Numbered from the stretch's first letter, positions 17,048 to 25,537 are shown. The stretch is 33,294 bases of DNA from an uncultured Collinsella sp. (GCA_900539735.1 UQDE01000025.1:1-33294); one strand, 5' to 3'. Notes: a model not told the origin generated them from the letters alone. Numbers and translations: made by a program.

Positions 17048-18709
17048 TTAGTCCGTAGCGAGGTTCATGGGCGTCACCTGCAGGCGATCGACACCCTCGT
17101 GCTGACCGATCGAGGCACGCACGAACTCTCGGAACAGCGGCTGCGGGTTGGTCGGGCGGCTCTTGAACTCGGGGTGAGCCTGGGTTGCCACATACCACGG
17201 ATGCACGTCGCGCGGCAGCTCGACCATCTCGACCAGGCGCTCGTCGGGCGACAGACCCGAGATAACCAAGCCGGCGTCCTCGAGCTGGTCACGGAAAGCG
17301 TTGTTGAACTCAAAGCGGTGACGGTGACGCTCGTAGACGAGTTCCTCACCATATGCCTCGCGAGCAAGGGTATCGGCGGCGAGCTTGCACGGATAGGCGC
17401 CCAGGCGCATGGTGCCGCCCTTCTCGGTCACGTCCTCCTGCGAGCTCATCAGATCGATGACGCTATACGGACCGTCCGGATCAAACTCGGAGGAGCTGGC
17501 ACCGGCAAGGCCAACGACATTGCGGGCGAACTCGCACACGGCGACCTGCATACCCAGGCAAATGCCCAGATACGGAATCTTGTGCTCACGGGCAAACTCG
17601 GCCGCGAGGATCTTGCCCTCCAGGGCGCGCTTGCCAAAGCCGCCGGGGACCAGGATGCCCGAGGCGTCGCCCAGAACCTCGGAGACATTCTGCTCGTCGA
17701 GGCTCTCGCCGTCGACCAGCTGGACGTCCACATGGCGATCGTAGAAGACGCCCGCATGGTGCAGGGCCTCGATAACCGACAGGTACGCATCGGGCAGCTG
17801 CGTGTACTTACCCACGACGGCGATCTTCACCTTGTCGGCGTGATGGTTGGCGTGATTCTGTTTGCGCAGGAACTCGTTCCACTCGCTCATGTCGCGCTCA
17901 CGCGGATCCAGACCCAGGCGCTCGCAAATGCGCAGGTCAAAGTCCTGCTCGGCAAGCAGCTGCGGAACATCGTAAATGCTCGCGCAGTCCTCGTTGGTAA
18001 AGACGCAATCGGTGTCGACGTCGCAGAAGCTTGCGATCTTTCCGCGGATAGCGTCATCGATATGGTGGTCGGAGCGCAGCACGATGATATCGGGCTGGAT
18101 GCCAAAGCTGCGGAGCTCCTTGACGGAATGCTGCGTGGGCTTGGTCTTGACCTCATGGGCGGCGGCGATATAGGGAACGAGCGACACGTGGATGTAGCAG
18201 ACGTTCTCGGGGCCGGCCTCCTTGCGGTACTGACGGATGGCCTCGACAAACGGTTGGGACTCGATGTCGCCGATCGTGCCGCCCAGCTCGGTGATGACTA
18301 CATCGGAGCCGGTCTGCTCCTCGATGCGGCGGAACTTGTCCTTAATGGCATTGGTGACGTGGGGAATCACCTGCACGGTACCGCCCAAAAAGTCGCCGCG
18401 ACGCTCGCGGGCGATTAGGCTTTTGTAGATGGCACCGGTCGTAAAGTTGGAATCGCGGGTCAGGTTCTCATCAATAAAGCGCTCGTAATGACCCAGGTCC
18501 AGGTCGGACTCGTAGCCGTCCTCGGTAACGAAGACCTCACCATGCTGGAACGGGCTCATGGTACCGGGGTCGACGTTCAGATACGGGTCGGCCTTCTGCA
18601 TCGTTACTTTGTAGCCACGCGACTTGAGCAGACGGCCCAGCGAGGCCGCGGTGATACCCTTGCCCAGGGACGAAACCACGCCACCGGTTACGAACACATG
18701 CTTGGTCAT
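17048..18709 (-). CDS. pyrG: CTP synthase
   Basis: Glutamine-dependent enzyme that aminates UTP to CTP. The 553-aa product has the N-terminal synthetase domain beginning FVTGGVVSSLGKGITAASLG, with KADPYLNVDPGTMSPFQHGEVFVTEDG. The class I glutamine amidotransferase domain has the nucleophile Cys384 in GICLGMQ and a C-terminal His/Glu in QAHPEFKSRP. Length is normal. Its promoter contains a palindrome over the -35, and its leader can form a CCCGTA/TACGGG hairpin. It is followed within 2 bases by xerD. Confidence 0.98.
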   Translation of the reverse strand: MTKHVFVTGGVVSSLGKGITAASLGRLLKSRGYKVTMQKADPYLNVDPGTMSPFQHGEVFVTEDGYESDLDLGHYERFIDENLTRDSNFTTGAIYKSLIARERRGDFLGGTVQVIPHVTNAIKDKFRRIEEQTGSDVVITELGGTIGDIESQPFVEAIRQYRKEAGPENVCYIHVSLVPYIAAAHEVKTKPTQHSVKELRSFGIQPDIIVLRSDHHIDDAIRGKIASFCDVDTDCVFTNEDCASIYDVPQLLAEQDFDLRICERLGLDPRERDMSEWNEFLRKQNHANHHADKVKIAVVGKYTQLPDAYLSVIEALHHAGVFYDRHVDVQLVDGESLDEQNVSEVLGDASGILVPGGFGKRALEGKILAAEFAREHKIPYLGICLGMQVAVCEFARNVVGLAGASSSEFDPDGPYSVIDLMSSQEDVTEKGGTMRLGAYPCKLAADTLAREAYGEELVYERHRHRFEFNNAFRDQLEDAGLVISGLSPDERLVEMVELPRDVHPWYVATQAHPEFKSRPTNPQPLFREFVRASIGQHEGVDRLQVTPMNLATD

Positions 18710-18767
18710 ATTGAGTTACCTGCGCTTCCCGTAGAAGTTGTTTATCCACATCTTACGGGTCTTCATT

Positions 18768-18796
18768 GTAATACTCGCACCGCGAACCGTTCGCAA
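18768..18796 (-). promoter_or_regulatory. pyrG promoter with overlapping palindrome
   Basis: On the minus strand TTGCGA (18796-18791) and TATTAC (18773-18768) are 17 bases apart. The perfect palindrome GCGAAC-C-GTTCGC (18782-18794) covers the start of the -35 and the adjoining spacer, a position suited to a repressor. The leader from about 18761 can pair CCCGTA with TACGGG, but no T-run follows. Confidence 0.6.
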
Positions 18797-18832
18797 TTTT
18801 TCTCGCGTGCGATTGCATTTCTCATTCTTGAA

Positions 18833-18863
18833 ACAAAACGCCGCCCGGTTTCCCAGGCGGCGT
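18833..18863 (-). terminator. Terminator of the winged-helix gene
   Basis: On the minus strand ACGCCGCC-loop-GGCGGCGT forms a perfect 8-bp stem (18863 to 18838). TTTTGTTTC follows. It lies 24 bases after the stop of the upstream regulator gene and separates it from the pyrG promoter. Confidence 0.85.
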
Positions 18864-18887
18864 CGCTATGGCAAGGGTTACATGCTG

Positions 18888-19226
18888 CTATCGATCAGCA
18901 GCCTCGTCCTCAAGCATTTCTTGAACGAGCATGCCGGTACGGACGCCCTCAAGATACCACTCGCCACGTTCGGTGAGGCAAATGCCATTTGCAAGCTGAC
19001 CGCCGTCTTCGCTATAACGCGAGACGACATCAATCATGCCTTCGGAATCCAAGCGATCGATTGCGGCGCGGGCACGATACGGCGAAACCCCCACGCGCTC
19101 GGCAAGCGTTTTGCGCGAGAAACCATACGGCCCGCCATTGTCTTTGGTTTGCTGGTCGATCTCCATCAACACCAGCACCTCGACACGCTTCATATCGTTG
19201 ACACTCGCACGACCCTTGCCCGCCAT
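18888..19226 (-). CDS. Small winged-helix DNA-binding protein
   Basis: The 112-aa product has the look of a winged helix-turn-helix regulator. RVEVLVLMEIDQQ forms helix 1. FSRKTLAERVGVSPYRARAAIDRLDSEGMIDVVSRY matches a recognition helix plus wing. LANGICLTERGEWYLEGVR then resembles the LTxxG-type end of MarR/PadR-like domains. The start at 19226 (MAGKGRAS) is set by GAGGAGG 5 bases upstream; a longer frame to 19280 lacks one. It stands alone, with a TATACA -10-like box at 19351-19346 but no clear -35, and a leader of about 110 bases. The ligand and targets cannot be read from the sequence. Confidence 0.75.
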   Translation of the reverse strand: MAGKGRASVNDMKRVEVLVLMEIDQQTKDNGGPYGFSRKTLAERVGVSPYRARAAIDRLDSEGMIDVVSRYSEDGGQLANGICLTERGEWYLEGVRTGMLVQEMLEDEAADR

Positions 19227-19414
19227 AGCAGCCTCCTCAAACCGAGCACGAGCATCTAACGCGCCGTGCGCGACCGACACACCTCACGATGGCAGGTAAT
19301 ATCCATCATGCGGCATCCCGCTAAGGATGAAACAGTTACGGTTATTGTATACCGCTCAAATTGTCTCTAGGCAGGTAAACAGCTATTTTTCGTCGAAATA
19401 GGCGCTTTATTGAT

Positions 19415-19448
19415 CAAAAAGCCGTACCGGGCGCTAACCCGATACGGC
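19415..19448 (-). terminator. Terminator of the DUF1846 gene
   Basis: On the minus strand GCCGTATCGGG-TTAGCG-CCCGGTACGGC forms an 11-bp stem with one G-U pair. TTTTTGATC follows. It lies 34 bases after the stop codon at 19483. Confidence 0.9.
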
Positions 19449-19482
19449 CAAAATGCAATGCAATTACCGCGGTGCTTCAAAC

Positions 19483-20964
19483 TTAGCGATGGAAGAAACC
19501 GCGGCGCTCAAACTTGGGCTCACAGCACACGTTGATACCAAGTTTGCGCAGTACCGTCTCGTCCGTCGGCGAGATAATCACGCTAAAGAAGGCATCGCAA
19601 CCGCGCAGCTGCTCCAGGCCCGAAAGGACGCGAGCGGCCGTCTCACTCGTGGCCGAGGTGATCGACAGCGCCATAAGTGTCTCGTCGGTGTGGAGGCGCG
19701 GGTTTTTGCTGCCCAGGAAATGCGTCTTGAGCTTGCTGATGGGCTCGATCGCCTCATCGCTAATGACCTCGAGCTCAAGGTCGACGCCCGAGACATGCTT
19801 GAGGGCGTTCATAATGAGCGAACTTGCGGCACCCAGGCGCGTGGAGGTCTTACCGGTCACCACGGAGCCATCGGGCATGACCATGGCACCCACGGGACCA
19901 CCCGTCAGCTGCTCCCTGGTGAGGGCCGCCGAGCGCGCCGGTGAGTAGTTCTTATCGATGCCGGCTTTCTTCATAATAATCTTGAGACGGTCGACTTGCT
20001 CATCGCCCACGCCGGTACGGCGCACATTTTCGACCGCGGTAAAGTAGCGGCGGACGATCTCCATCTTGGAAGCGTCGCGGCAGGCATCGTCATCGGTGAT
20101 GGCAAAGCCGACCATATTGACGCCCATGTCCGTAGGACTCTGGTAGGGGCTCTTGCCCAGAATCTTTTCCATCAGAGCACGGACCACCGGGAAGGCCTCG
20201 ACGTCGCGGTTGTAGTTGACCGTGGTCTTGTTGTAGGCCTCAAGGTGGAACGAATCGATGATATTGGCGTCGTCGAGGTCAGCCGTGGCGGCCTCGTAGG
20301 CAATATTGACCGGATGCGTCAGAGGAAGATTCCAGACCGGGAAGGTCTCGAACTTGGCATAGCCGGCGGCGGTACCGTGCTTATGCTCGTGATACAGCTG
20401 CGAGAGGCAAGTGGCGAGCTTGCCCGAGCCGGGGCCGGGTGCCGTCACGACAACGAGCGGACGCGTGGTCTCGACAAACTCGTTCTTGCCGTAGCCATCA
20501 TCGGACACGATCAGATCGACATCGTGCGGGTAGCCCTCGATGGGATAGTGCAGCTTGGCAGGAATGCCGAGCGCGTTCAGGCGGTTGCGGAACACATCGG
20601 CAGCAGGCTGGCCGGCGTACTGGGTGATGACCACAGCCGCGACGGCAAAGCCGTTGCCGCGGAACAAGTCAACCAGGCGCAGCACATCCTCGTCATAGGT
20701 AATGCCAAGGTCACCGCGAGCCTTGTTTTTCTCGATGTGGTTCGCGTTGATCGCGATGATAACCTCGACATCGTCGGCGATGCTCTTGAGCATGCGGAAC
20801 TTGCTGTCCGGTTCAAAACCCGGCAGCACGCGGCTCGCATGATAGTCATCGAACAGCTTGCCGCCAAACTCCAAATAGAGCTTGCCACCAAACTGTGAGA
20901 TGCGCTCCTTAATGTGAGCAGCCTGCAGCTCGATATACTTCGCGTTGTCGAAACCCTGGCGCAT
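19483..20964 (-). CDS. DUF1846 family protein
   Basis: A 493-aa cytoplasmic protein that I recognise as the DUF1846 (UPF0371) family, common in Firmicutes and Actinobacteria and of unknown function. It begins MRQGFDNAKYIELQAAHI and contains KLYLEFGGKLFDDYHASRVLPGF. A P-loop-like APGPGSGKLATCLSQLYHE suggests nucleotide binding, and the C-terminal half includes VMPDGSVVTGKTS and LLGSKNPRLH-type segments. The start at 20964 has GGGAG 6 bases upstream; the frame stays open eight codons further. It is a single-gene unit with its own terminator. No function should be inferred from its neighbours. Confidence 0.88.
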   Translation of the reverse strand: MRQGFDNAKYIELQAAHIKERISQFGGKLYLEFGGKLFDDYHASRVLPGFEPDSKFRMLKSIADDVEVIIAINANHIEKNKARGDLGITYDEDVLRLVDLFRGNGFAVAAVVITQYAGQPAADVFRNRLNALGIPAKLHYPIEGYPHDVDLIVSDDGYGKNEFVETTRPLVVVTAPGPGSGKLATCLSQLYHEHKHGTAAGYAKFETFPVWNLPLTHPVNIAYEAATADLDDANIIDSFHLEAYNKTTVNYNRDVEAFPVVRALMEKILGKSPYQSPTDMGVNMVGFAITDDDACRDASKMEIVRRYFTAVENVRRTGVGDEQVDRLKIIMKKAGIDKNYSPARSAALTREQLTGGPVGAMVMPDGSVVTGKTSTRLGAASSLIMNALKHVSGVDLELEVISDEAIEPISKLKTHFLGSKNPRLHTDETLMALSITSATSETAARVLSGLEQLRGCDAFFSVIISPTDETVLRKLGINVCCEPKFERRGFFHR

Positions 20965-21071
20965 GTATGGCTCCCGTCCCGTTTCCAATTAATGTTCTAG
21001 GCGATTATAACGGAGCAGACCCTCCCCAACGCCCAAGCAATCAACTGGCACCAACCAAACACGCCATCGAT

Positions 21072-21145
21072 AAGTTGCGGTGAAATAGTTCCCGTTTAAC
21101 CCCTCAAGACGGCCAAACAGGAACTATTCCACCGCAACTTCCCCT
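21072..21145 (+). terminator. Long hairpin with a T-run on the plus side
   Basis: The arms AAGTTGCGGTGAAATAGTTC... (21072-21097) and 21115-21140 pair over 26 positions with two mismatches. CCCCTTTTT follows on the plus strand. No plus-strand gene lies upstream, so it may be a dispersed palindromic repeat rather than the terminator of a gene. Confidence 0.5.
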
Positions 21146-21315
21146 TTTTGGTTCAAACAAACCTGGCCTTTGTATCAATAATGGAAACGTCGCAGGTTGA
21201 GCATAAGCCAGCGAAAGCCCGCCAGAGTAGGCAAAGCGCCCTCTGCACCAACAATGGAAAGCGCCGCAGGCAGAGGACGGACAGCGAGCGCCGTCCAGGA
21301 CGTACAAGTTGGCAT

Positions 21316-21358
21316 GAAAAAGGCGAGGCATAGACCTTTTGGTCATGCCTTGCCTTTT
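21316..21358. terminator. Bidirectional terminator-like hairpin
   Basis: AAAAGGCGAGGCATAGACC-TTTT-GGTCATGCCTTGCCTTTT pairs with one bulged A and one wobble, which is a G-U pair in a plus-strand transcript. It has an A-run on one side and a T-run on the other. On the minus strand it is a good candidate for the end of the arc transcript. Confidence 0.65.
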
Positions 21359-21568
21359 GAATGACAAATTGTCGTCCTGGGCGGCGCGCAGCGTCGACTG
21401 GTTGCGCGGTTCGTAGAACCGCGCAACATAAGTGCGCCCCCTCCCGCGCACGGAACGGGAGGGGGCTAAAGGTAGGAGTCTACCGGTGGGTTGACCCCAC
21501 CGGACAGACGATGACCAGGTGATCCTCTACAGGATCGTCAAGGTTTCCGTGGGGTACCCGTTGGGTAC

Positions 21569-23047
21569 TTAGAGCAGCACGCAGGCGACGGTCAGGATGA
21601 CGGCGCAGACGACGGAGAGCGCGACGATGAGCTTAAGGGCAAACTTGAGCCAGGTCGTCCACTCGATCTTGGCCAGGGCGAGACCGCCCATGATGGCGCC
21701 GGAGGTCGGGGTGAACAGGTTCACGACACCGATGGCGGCGGAGAAGATCATGACCATGACCTCGGGCGAGAAGCCAAGCTTAACAGCCAGCGGTCCCATG
21801 ATGGGCATGGAGACGGTGGCCATACCGGAGGTCGAGGGGATCAGGAAGGACAGGCCGAAGTAGACCAGGAAGCTCATGGGAGCGAAGATCACGCCGGACA
21901 GGCCAGCCAGGGCATTGGCGGCAGCGTCGAGGACGAAGACGTCGAGGCCGGTGTTAGCCATGAGGACGGAGATACCACGGGCGAGGGCGATAACGAGAAC
22001 AACGGACATCATGTCGGCAGCGCCGGTGATGAAGGTGTTGACGATCTGCTTCTCGGACAGGCCACCGATGATACCGATCAGGACGGCCATGAGGAAGAAC
22101 CAGGTGGAAGCCTCGTCGAAGTACCACTGGCCAATGGGCAGGCCGGTGATCAGGGCAGACCAGCCCTGGACGACGGCGTTACCATCGGCGTCGTAGACAG
22201 CGCCAGCGTCGAAGAAGTTGGCGACGCCCTCGTTGAGATCGGCTAGCGGAATGAAGCCGACGATCATGACGACGAAGGTGAAGGCGAAGGCGATCAGAAC
22301 ACCCTTCTGACGACCGGTGAGCTTGACCTCCTTGTGGACCTCGGAAGCAGCCTTGCCGTGAGCCTCTTCGGCGTCCTTGAGCTCCTGCATCGACAGGATG
22401 GTGGAACCCTTGTCAGCCTTGACCTTCTTGGCATAGTTCATCACGAAAACGATGGACATAGCGGTAGTGACAATCCACAGGACGGCACCGAGGCCGATGA
22501 TGATGGACTGGTTGACCTCAATGCCAACGCCGGTCAGAGCGTCGACGGCAGCGCCGACGGCGAACGGGTTAACCGTGGAGCCCAGGCAGCCGCAGCCAGC
22601 GCCGAGCAGGACGGTAGCGGCGCCGACCATGGGGTCGAAGCCAGCGGCCATCATGGTAGCGGCGAGCAGGGCGTAGAAGGGAACGGTCTCCTCGCACATA
22701 CCATAGGTGGTACCACCGAGGGAGAAGATGAGCATAAGGACAGGAACGAGCATGATCTCGTTGCCCTTAAGCTTCTGCACCAGAACGGCGATGCCGTTGT
22801 CCAGAGCGCCGGTCTCGGTCATCATACCGAGGAAGCCGCCCAGGATCATAACGAAGAGGCAGACGGGCAGAGCGTCAGCGAAGCCCAGGATCGGGGCGGT
22901 GCAGAAATCGCTCAGGCGGGCTGCAGTAACCGCGCCGCCGGACGTGCCGGAGACGATAACGGTAATCACTGCAACAATTGCCAGCAGAGCTAGAAGAATG
23001 GTGAACGATGAAGGCATACCGCGCTTTTTCTTAGCGGTCTCAGTCAT
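21569..23047 (-). CDS. YfcC-family membrane transporter, probable arginine/ornithine exchanger
   Basis: A 492-aa polytopic membrane protein with roughly ten to twelve hydrophobic segments, beginning TILLALLAIVAVITVIVSGT. Family features include GGFLGMMTETGALDNGI, GGTTYGMCEETVPFYALLAATM, LIPSTSGMATVSMPIMGPLA and NLFTPTSGAIMGGLALAKI, typical of the YfcC group. Members of this group serve as ArcD-type arginine/ornithine antiporters in streptococcal arc operons. Position directly after arcB supports that role here, but substrate is inferred. The start at 23047 (MTETAKKK) gives GAAGGGGGG a 9-base spacing; ATG 23056 would abut it. A hairpin lies between it and arcB. Confidence 0.85.
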   Translation of the reverse strand: MTETAKKKRGMPSSFTILLALLAIVAVITVIVSGTSGGAVTAARLSDFCTAPILGFADALPVCLFVMILGGFLGMMTETGALDNGIAVLVQKLKGNEIMLVPVLMLIFSLGGTTYGMCEETVPFYALLAATMMAAGFDPMVGAATVLLGAGCGCLGSTVNPFAVGAAVDALTGVGIEVNQSIIIGLGAVLWIVTTAMSIVFVMNYAKKVKADKGSTILSMQELKDAEEAHGKAASEVHKEVKLTGRQKGVLIAFAFTFVVMIVGFIPLADLNEGVANFFDAGAVYDADGNAVVQGWSALITGLPIGQWYFDEASTWFFLMAVLIGIIGGLSEKQIVNTFITGAADMMSVVLVIALARGISVLMANTGLDVFVLDAAANALAGLSGVIFAPMSFLVYFGLSFLIPSTSGMATVSMPIMGPLAVKLGFSPEVMVMIFSAAIGVVNLFTPTSGAIMGGLALAKIEWTTWLKFALKLIVALSVVCAVILTVACVLL

Positions 23048-23147
23048 GGTTCTCATCCCCCCTTCATAAATCATTTAACTTTCTCGCGCTAAGCGGATCT
23101 TCCGTGCCGTGCCCACCGCCCGACGCGAGATATTTACCAGACAAAGC

Positions 23148-23179
23148 CGCTCGGGGTGTGCAGCAAGACACCCCGAGCG
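23148..23179 (-). terminator. Hairpin between arcB and the transporter gene
   Basis: CGCTCGGGGTGT-loop-ACACCCCGAGCG is a perfect 12-bp stem 15 bases after the arcB stop. On the minus strand only GCTTTG follows, not a full T-run. It may cause partial termination or protect the arcAB message from decay. Confidence 0.6.
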
Positions 23180-23194
23180 AGATGCTAGATGCTC

Positions 23195-24190
23195 TTACTT
23201 GAGCGTGGCGTACATGACAGCCTTGATGGTGTGCATGCGGTTCTCGGCCTCGTCGAAGACCTTGGAAGCGGGGCTCTCGAAGACCTCGTCGGTGACCTCC
23301 TGCTCGGTGATGCCGAACTGCTCGCACTTCTCGGCGCCAATCGTGGTGTTGGTGTCGTGGAAGCTGGGCAGGCAGTGCAGGAAGATGGCACCCGGGTTGG
23401 CCATAGCCATGACCTCGGAGGTAACACGATACGGGGTAAGCTGAGCGATGCGCTCGGCCCAGACCTCGTCGGGCTCGCCCATGGAGACCCACACGTCGGT
23501 GTAGATAACGTCGGCACCGGTGACGCCGTCCTTGACGTCGGTGGTCAGCTTGATGGTGCAGCCGTTGGCCTCGGCGATGGGCTTGCAGGCCTCGATGACG
23601 TCGTCAGCGGGCATGCACTCCTCGGGGCCGCAGGCCACAAAGTTCATACCGAGCTTGGAGCAGACGACCATGAGGGAGCGAGCAACGTTGTTCTTGCAGT
23701 CGCCCATGAAGACGAGAGTCTTGCCCTTGATGTCGTAGTTGAAGTTCTCCTGGACGGTCAGGATGTCGGCGAGCATCTGGGTGGGATGCCACTCGGTGGT
23801 CAGGCCGTTCCAGACAGGCACGCCGGACTTAGCAGCGAGCTCCTCGACGTCGTCCTGGGCAAAGCCACGGAACTCGATGCCGTCATACATGCGGCCGAGA
23901 ACGCGGGCGGTGTCCTCGATGGACTCCTTCTTGCCCATCTGCGACGAACCGGGATCGAGGTAGGTGACGCCCATGCCCAGATCCATGCCGCCGACCTCGA
24001 AGGCGCAGCGGGTACGAGTGGAGGTCTTCTGGAAGAGCAGAACGATGTTCTTGCCCTCGAGATAGCGGTGCGGAACGCCAGCGCGCTTCATATCCTTGAA
24101 GTTCTTGGATAGCTTGAGCAGGTACTCGATCTCCTCGGTGGTGAGGTCGAGAAGCTTGAGGAAGCTACGGCCGGAGAGGTTAACACCCAT
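23195..24190 (-). CDS. arcB: Ornithine carbamoyltransferase, catabolic (ArcB)
   Basis: Cytoplasmic enzyme that, in the arginine deiminase pathway, converts citrulline and phosphate to ornithine and carbamoyl phosphate. The 331-aa product has the carbamoyl phosphate-binding STRTR (57-61) and HPTQ (135-138), the ornithine-side DVWVSMGE, and FLHCLPSFHD. AAAGGA lies 9 bases before the ATG. It follows arcA by 105 bases that contain two hairpins and precedes the transporter. The sequence alone does not separate catabolic from anabolic enzymes; the arc context does. Codon choice is strongly biased toward C and G endings, as in highly expressed genes. Confidence 0.93.
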   Translation of the reverse strand: MGVNLSGRSFLKLLDLTTEEIEYLLKLSKNFKDMKRAGVPHRYLEGKNIVLLFQKTSTRTRCAFEVGGMDLGMGVTYLDPGSSQMGKKESIEDTARVLGRMYDGIEFRGFAQDDVEELAAKSGVPVWNGLTTEWHPTQMLADILTVQENFNYDIKGKTLVFMGDCKNNVARSLMVVCSKLGMNFVACGPEECMPADDVIEACKPIAEANGCTIKLTTDVKDGVTGADVIYTDVWVSMGEPDEVWAERIAQLTPYRVTSEVMAMANPGAIFLHCLPSFHDTNTTIGAEKCEQFGITEQEVTDEVFESPASKVFDEAENRMHTIKAVMYATLK

Positions 24191-24235
24191 GGTTCGATTC
24201 CTTTCGAAGAAATGAATTACGTAAGTATTAGTGTT

Positions 24236-24283
24236 GCCCGTTTAACGGGCGAAGCCGGTGCGGTTGTAGGGGGACCGCACCGG
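24236..24283 (-). promoter_or_regulatory. Two hairpins between arcA1 and arcB
   Basis: CCGGTGCGGT/ACCGCACCGG (24255-24283, perfect 10 bp) and GCCCGTT-T-AACGGGC (24236-24250, perfect 7 bp) follow the arcA1 stop by 12 bases. No T-run follows, so mRNA processing or stabilisation is more likely than full termination. Confidence 0.6.
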
Positions 24284-24295
24284 AAACGGAAAGAC

Positions 24296-25537
24296 TTAGA
24301 GGTCCTCGCGCCAGAAGGGCATGCTCATGCAGCGCGGGCCGCCGCGGCCGCGGGAGAGCTCGGCGGAGGGCACGACGAGAAGGTCCAGGCCCTCCTTGTA
24401 CAGCACGTCGTTGGTGACGGTGTTGCGGGCGTAGACGCAGATCTTGCCGGGCTCGACGCACAGGGTGTTGGAGCCGTCGTTCCACTGCTCGCGGGAGGCC
24501 GCGATCGGGTCGCCGCCGCCGCAGGGGATCAGCTTGACCTGGTCGACGCCGGTGGCGTCCTCCAGGACGTGCTCGAGGGTGTCCTCGATCAGGCGGATGT
24601 TCACGTCGCCCGGGTTCTTGCCGGCGGTCAGCTCGTAGACGCGCAGGGTGCCCATGATGGCGGGGTGGATCGTGAACTTATCGACGTCGATCTGGGTGAA
24701 GACCGTGTCGAGGTGCATGAAGGCGCGCGAGACCGGGATGTCGAAGGCCAGGATGCGCTCGACCTTGGAGTCGGAGTTCCAGAAGATGTTCTGGGCCATG
24801 ACGTCGATCGCGGCGGCCTGGGTGCGCTGGGAGATGCCGACGGCGAGGGTCTTCTCGTTGATGTTCAGCACGTCGCCGCCCTCGGTGTGGAACTGGCAGT
24901 CGCGGCGGAAGTACAGGGAGACGTCCTTGTAGTCGGGGTGGTACTTGAAGACGTACTTGCCGTACAGGGTCTCGCGGTTGCGGGTGACCGAGTACATGCG
25001 GTTGAGGTTGACGCCCTCGCCGACGACCGCGAACGGGTCGCGGGTGAAGTAGAGGTTGGGCATCGGGTCGATGATCAGGTCGGACTCGGACTCGGAGTTG
25101 ACCAGGGAGTCGAGGGTCGTGGACGCCGTGAGGGGCATGTCGATCTCGGCCTTGGTCATGCCGGCCATGGTCTTCTTGACGAACTCGAGGTTGTCCTCGA
25201 TGGAGTCCAGCTTCTCGCGGACGATCTGCGGCATGTGCTGGCCGCGGATGCCGGCCTCGGCGATGTACTGGTCGGTGAACTCGGCGCGGGCGCCGGGGAC
25301 CTGGTCGAACACCTCGGCGACGAGGTTCTCGAGGTAGAGGACCTCCACGCCCTGGTCCCTCAGGATCTGGGCGAAGGTGTCGTGCTCCTGCTGCGCGACC
25401 TCCAGGAACGGGACGTCGTCGAACAGGAGTCGCTCGAGCTCGTCGGGCGGCAGGTTGAGGAGCTCGTCGCCGGGACGGTGCAGGCAGACCTTCCTGAGCT
25501 TGCCGATCTCGGAAGGCACGTGCAGACCTTTCGTCAT
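24296..25537 (-). CDS. arcA: Arginine deiminase, copy 1
   Basis: Hydrolyses arginine to citrulline and ammonia, the first step of the arginine deiminase pathway, which gives ATP and acid resistance. The 413-aa product has DPMPNLYFTRDPF, HTEGGD (217-222), the catalytic His275 in MHLDTVFT, and the nucleophile Cys403 in GPRCMSMPFW near the C-terminus. The ribosome site AGGAGG is close to the ATG. Codon use is extreme (nearly all G/C-ending), as expected for a very highly expressed gene. It is followed by arcB and the transporter. The protein is identical to that of the second copy at 27384-28625; the stop codons differ (TAA here, TAG there). Confidence 0.97.
   Translation of the reverse strand: MTKGLHVPSEIGKLRKVCLHRPGDELLNLPPDELERLLFDDVPFLEVAQQEHDTFAQILRDQGVEVLYLENLVAEVFDQVPGARAEFTDQYIAEAGIRGQHMPQIVREKLDSIEDNLEFVKKTMAGMTKAEIDMPLTASTTLDSLVNSESESDLIIDPMPNLYFTRDPFAVVGEGVNLNRMYSVTRNRETLYGKYVFKYHPDYKDVSLYFRRDCQFHTEGGDVLNINEKTLAVGISQRTQAAAIDVMAQNIFWNSDSKVERILAFDIPVSRAFMHLDTVFTQIDVDKFTIHPAIMGTLRVYELTAGKNPGDVNIRLIEDTLEHVLEDATGVDQVKLIPCGGGDPIAASREQWNDGSNTLCVEPGKICVYARNTVTNDVLYKEGLDLLVVPSAELSRGRGGPRCMSMPFWREDL

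Larger units (their letters stand above)
20965..21568. repeat. Hairpin-dense intergenic region with no clear gene
   Basis: About 600 bases hold a series of inverted repeats: 26-base arms at 21072-21097/21115-21140 (two mismatches); 12-base arms at 21291-21302/21373-21384 enclosing a second hairpin at 21316-21358; perfect arms at 21401-21412/21416-21427 (12 bp), 21436-21446/21456-21466 (11 bp), 21471-21475/21480-21484 (5 bp) and 21483-21490/21496-21503 (8 bp); and 21521-21526/21531-21536 (6 bp). An imperfect 73-bp tandem repeat lies at about 21175-21300. Short open frames are present but look like translations of the repeats. Confidence 0.75.

Noticed and set aside
21148..21333. Plus-strand open frame of about 61 codons in the same region
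   Set aside because: It reads directly through the tandem repeat, has no domain and no separate promoter.
21104..21451. Minus-strand open frame of about 115 codons in the hairpin region
   Set aside because: It runs through three inverted repeats and part of a tandem repeat, is rich in Cys, Arg and Ser with no motif, and lacks a convincing ribosome site.
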